From positions 1-33,380 of the forward strand of contig WRJH01000006.1 in NCBI GenBank assembly GCA_009782315.1: a stretch of DNA of 33,380 bases, in the 5' to 3' direction. The translations under genes and the position numbers were made by a program. The stretch is from Alphaproteobacteria bacterium (GTDB taxonomy: Bacteria; Pseudomonadota; Alphaproteobacteria; Rs-D84). Below, piece by piece: positions 31,366 to 33,380 of the stretch. The notes under the pieces are model-generated. The model did not search any database. It saw only the letters and a program-made list of their open reading frames with translations, and was not told the DNA's origin. How positions within the stretch are numbered: the first letter of the stretch is position 1; each line of letters begins with the position of its first letter.

Positions 31366-32565
31366 ATGACAAAATCACCCGCCCTGCCCAACGATTCCAA
31401 ACTGCTTTTGGCCATCCATTCGCTGCACAAGATTTCCAGCCTGTTCCTGGGCACCTTTCTGATTTCGTTCATAATGCAGAATTCCGTAAATGAAATCCTA
31501 TCCGTTTCCTTGTACGAACTGTTCACGCACATGGCATTGGGGGTTGGATTTTTTATCCTTGCCGACTGGGTCAAAAGAAAAGACAAGGTTTCCGTTTTCA
31601 AACTTAACCTGATTCCAAAGATAATCTGCCTGGGGGCGATCGTGTTCTTAAAAGAATCCATAATTCATTATATCGTTCCGCTGGCGATTGTGTACGGAAT
31701 GCACGTGGCGTTGTACTGGTCTCCATTGCACGTTATGACCGGCGAAAAAATCCCGGCCGACCTGATGTCGCGGTTTGTCAGCTATCGTTCGCTGGTCAGC
31801 CGCGTGACAAAGGTTGTCGCGCCGCTTATCCTGGGGCTGTTCATCACTGCGGGTTCGTACGAAGACATGGCCGTGGCGCTTTTGGTTTTGTGCTTTGTGG
31901 AATTCGGGCTGATGTTTTTTATGAAGCCGTCGATGCACAGGTTAAAGAAAAAAGTGGACCTTTTCGGATTCTGGCGCTGCATGATGCGGTTTCCGGTTAT
32001 CCGGCGGCTGTTTTTTATCGAAACATTGCGCGGATTTTCCATAGACGGCGCGCTGGGCACCATCGTCATAATGTATACGGTTTATATGTTCAAGACCGAC
32101 CTGAACCTGGGTATATTCACCACTATATTCTCTATATTTGCAATCGGCACCGCTTTTCTTTTCGGCAGGTTCGGCAGAAAGTCGGCCTTTTCGCGGTTGA
32201 TGTTCGCATCTACTTTGGCGGCATTGTGCAGTTTGGCGCTGTTCGTCACGTACACGTCCGAAATAACGTTTTTGATATATAATTTCGTATACGTGACCGC
32301 CATCGCGGTCATGGATATAATCGCCGAAACCAACATGTACTGTCTGTCCAAATCGAAATGCGTGACAAAGAACCATAAAGTCGAATACTTTCTTTTCCGG
32401 GAATCCGCGCTGAACGCCGGCCGCACGGTTGCGTATACCAGCCTGTTTTTGGTCGGAATATTCGGCGGATACGAATGGCTGCGCTGGTACCTGGTGGTTT
32501 TGACGGCGGCAATCGTCATGGTCGGGTTCATGTCCATACGGATAAACAGTTGCATAAATAACTAG
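31366..32565 (+). CDS. MFS-type integral membrane transporter, substrate unknown
   Basis: A 399-aa polytopic membrane protein with about 11-12 hydrophobic segments in two halves joined by a basic cytoplasmic loop (MKPSMHRLKKKVDLFGFWRC), the usual plan of major facilitator transporters. The FGRFGRKSAFSR loop between helices fits the A-like signature G-x-x-x-D/R-R-x-G-R/K loosely. No substrate can be assigned. Ribosome-binding AAAGG lies ahead of the ATG. It follows tRNA-Thr and precedes the GMP-synthase gene, with no sign of coupling. Confidence 0.8.
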   Translation: MTKSPALPNDSKLLLAIHSLHKISSLFLGTFLISFIMQNSVNEILSVSLYELFTHMALGVGFFILADWVKRKDKVSVFKLNLIPKIICLGAIVFLKESIIHYIVPLAIVYGMHVALYWSPLHVMTGEKIPADLMSRFVSYRSLVSRVTKVVAPLILGLFITAGSYEDMAVALLVLCFVEFGLMFFMKPSMHRLKKKVDLFGFWRCMMRFPVIRRLFFIETLRGFSIDGALGTIVIMYTVYMFKTDLNLGIFTTIFSIFAIGTAFLFGRFGRKSAFSRLMFASTLAALCSLALFVTYTSEITFLIYNFVYVTAIAVMDIIAETNMYCLSKSKCVTKNHKVEYFLFRESALNAGRTVAYTSLFLVGIFGGYEWLRWYLVVLTAAIVMVGFMSIRINSCINN

Positions 32566-32633
32566 CATTTTCGATAAATCTGTTGTATAGAACCACAAGC
32601 AGGGAAAGAGAGTTATCAAAAGGAACCAAAGCC

Positions 32634-33380
32634 GTGAACTATCCAAACCAGTCCGAGCGTCCCGAACTTTTCAAAATAATGAACGAAGAAATAGCCCGCG
32701 TAAAGGCGACCGTCAAACCGGGGGAACAGGTACTGCTGGCCCTGTCCGGCGGGGTTGATTCGTTCGTCACCGCCGTAATGATACACGATGCAATCGGCGA
32801 CCGGTTAAAATGCGTGTTCGTGGACCACGGCGGAATGCGCAAAGGCGAAGCGGACGCGATAAAGACCCTGTTTACGGAGCGCTTTGGCACTAATTTCATC
32901 GCGGTGGACGCGTCCAAAGAATACTTAAAAGCAATCCGCGGCGTCACCGATTCCGAAGAGTTGCGCAAAATAATCGGCAAAAAATTTATCGAAGTGTTCG
33001 CGGCCGCGGCCGGCCGGTTTGATAATATTAAATATTTCGGCCAGGGAACTATAAAAACGGACCTGGACGAAAGCGGCGCGGACGGGCATAAATTCGTAAA
33101 GACGCACCATAACACCGGAATCGACGCGCTTGTCGCCGAACGCGGCTGGGAACTGGTCGAACCGTTAAAACGGTTTAATAAAGAAGAAGTCCGAACGGTG
33201 GGCAGCTGGCTGGGCATTCCGTTGCCTCATCTGAACCGCCAGCCGTTTCCGGGACCGGGCAATTATCTGCGCGTTATCGGCGGTGCGGTTACGGCCAAAG
33301 ATTTGAAAACGGTTTCCGAATTCGATTCAATCGTCCGCAAAAGTATTGAACATTATTATTTGCCGGACGCAAAGCAATAC
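32634..33380 (+). CDS. GMP synthase ATP-pyrophosphatase subunit without a glutaminase domain (runs off the window)
   Basis: Absent from the ORF track because it is open at the right edge. GTG 32634 has AAGGA 9 bases upstream. Translation gives the GuaA ATP-pyrophosphatase domain: LSGGVDSFVTA (38-48), VFVDHGGMR, DASKEYLKAIRGVTD, IIGKKFIEVF, GQGTI, KTHHNTG, EPLKRFNKEEVRTVG, then the dimerisation start RQPFPGPGNYLRVIG. It aminates XMP to GMP. The N-terminal class I glutamine amidotransferase domain of ordinary bacterial GuaA is missing, and upstream in-frame stops exclude it. It is therefore a split GuaAb-type enzyme, or an ammonia-dependent paralogue. 249 codons are visible. Confidence 0.85.
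   Translation, partial: MNYPNQSERPELFKIMNEEIARVKATVKPGEQVLLALSGGVDSFVTAVMIHDAIGDRLKCVFVDHGGMRKGEADAIKTLFTERFGTNFIAVDASKEYLKAIRGVTDSEELRKIIGKKFIEVFAAAAGRFDNIKYFGQGTIKTDLDESGADGHKFVKTHHNTGIDALVAERGWELVEPLKRFNKEEVRTVGSWLGIPLPHLNRQPFPGPGNYLRVIGGAVTAKDLKTVSEFDSIVRKSIEHYYLPDAKQY

Noticed and set aside
31038-31661. 207-aa minus-strand ORF over tRNA-Thr
   Set aside because: Antisense of tRNA-Thr and its flanking repeats (GAPSKNRTCVSSLPRT), then opposite the MFS-type gene.

Overview
The window looks like a chromosomal segment of a Gram-negative alphaproteobacterium, possibly one of the small-genome gut or host-associated lineages. An alphaproteobacterial-type AddB, the LolC/LolD lipoprotein-export system, AsmA, a PagL-like lipid A deacylase, several lipoproteins, the rsmI/lpoA neighbourhood, and FtsQ/FtsA all point that way. 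The lineage is inferred from protein character only. Most of the sequence is housekeeping DNA with short intergenic gaps. No phage, IS element or CRISPR array is visible.

Layout. 1-1.8 kb: a secreted cysteine-rich surface protein with a (TG)n tract between its start codon and its signal peptide. 1.9-5.9 kb: an overlapping operon rsmI-engB-addB on the minus strand, divergent from the lipoprotein gene lpoA (6.0-7.6 kb). 7.7-9.3 kb: pyrE-pyrF. 9.4-14.5 kb: a PagL-like gene, tRNA-Tyr, an orphan lipoprotein, murI, two unknown genes, tRNA-Gly and a purE-like gene, separated by repeat-rich spacers. 14.5-17.8 kb: a membrane-anchored unknown, then lolD, a Nudix hydrolase and lolC. 17.8-20 kb: a secretin-like lipoprotein, a small protein and a divergent small lipoprotein. 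20-23.4 kb: a glycosyltransferase-like gene, ftsQ and an ftsA-rpe fusion. 23.4-28.8 kb: tsaE and uvrB, divergent from asmA, and a small unknown. 28.9-33.4 kb: aspS with a T-box leader, tRNA-Thr, an MFS-type membrane protein, and the start of a GMP-synthase ATP-pyrophosphatase gene without a glutaminase domain.

The least ordinary features are these. (1) A T-box element lies in front of aspS. Its variable base is C, which matches the G discriminator of tRNA-Asp, and its bulge can also pair with the aspS ribosome-binding site; that suggests tRNA-dependent control of translation. (2) One continuous reading frame joins FtsA, with its membrane-targeting helix, to a complete ribulose-phosphate 3-epimerase. 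(3) Heptanucleotide arrays, mostly about four units long, are scattered inside genes and at gene ends. They encode part of the lipoprotein signal peptides of two neighbouring genes, insert peptides into AddB and RsmI, and form the engB/addB junction. Because 7 is not a multiple of 3, any change in copy number would shift frame. (4) A hairpin repeat lies 31-32 nt upstream of both tRNA-Gly and tRNA-Thr, and a second structured repeat with compensatory changes starts directly after the CCA of tRNA-Thr and after a duplicated copy of the tRNA-Gly 3' end. (5) The (TG)n tract in the surface-protein gene looks like a phase-variation switch.
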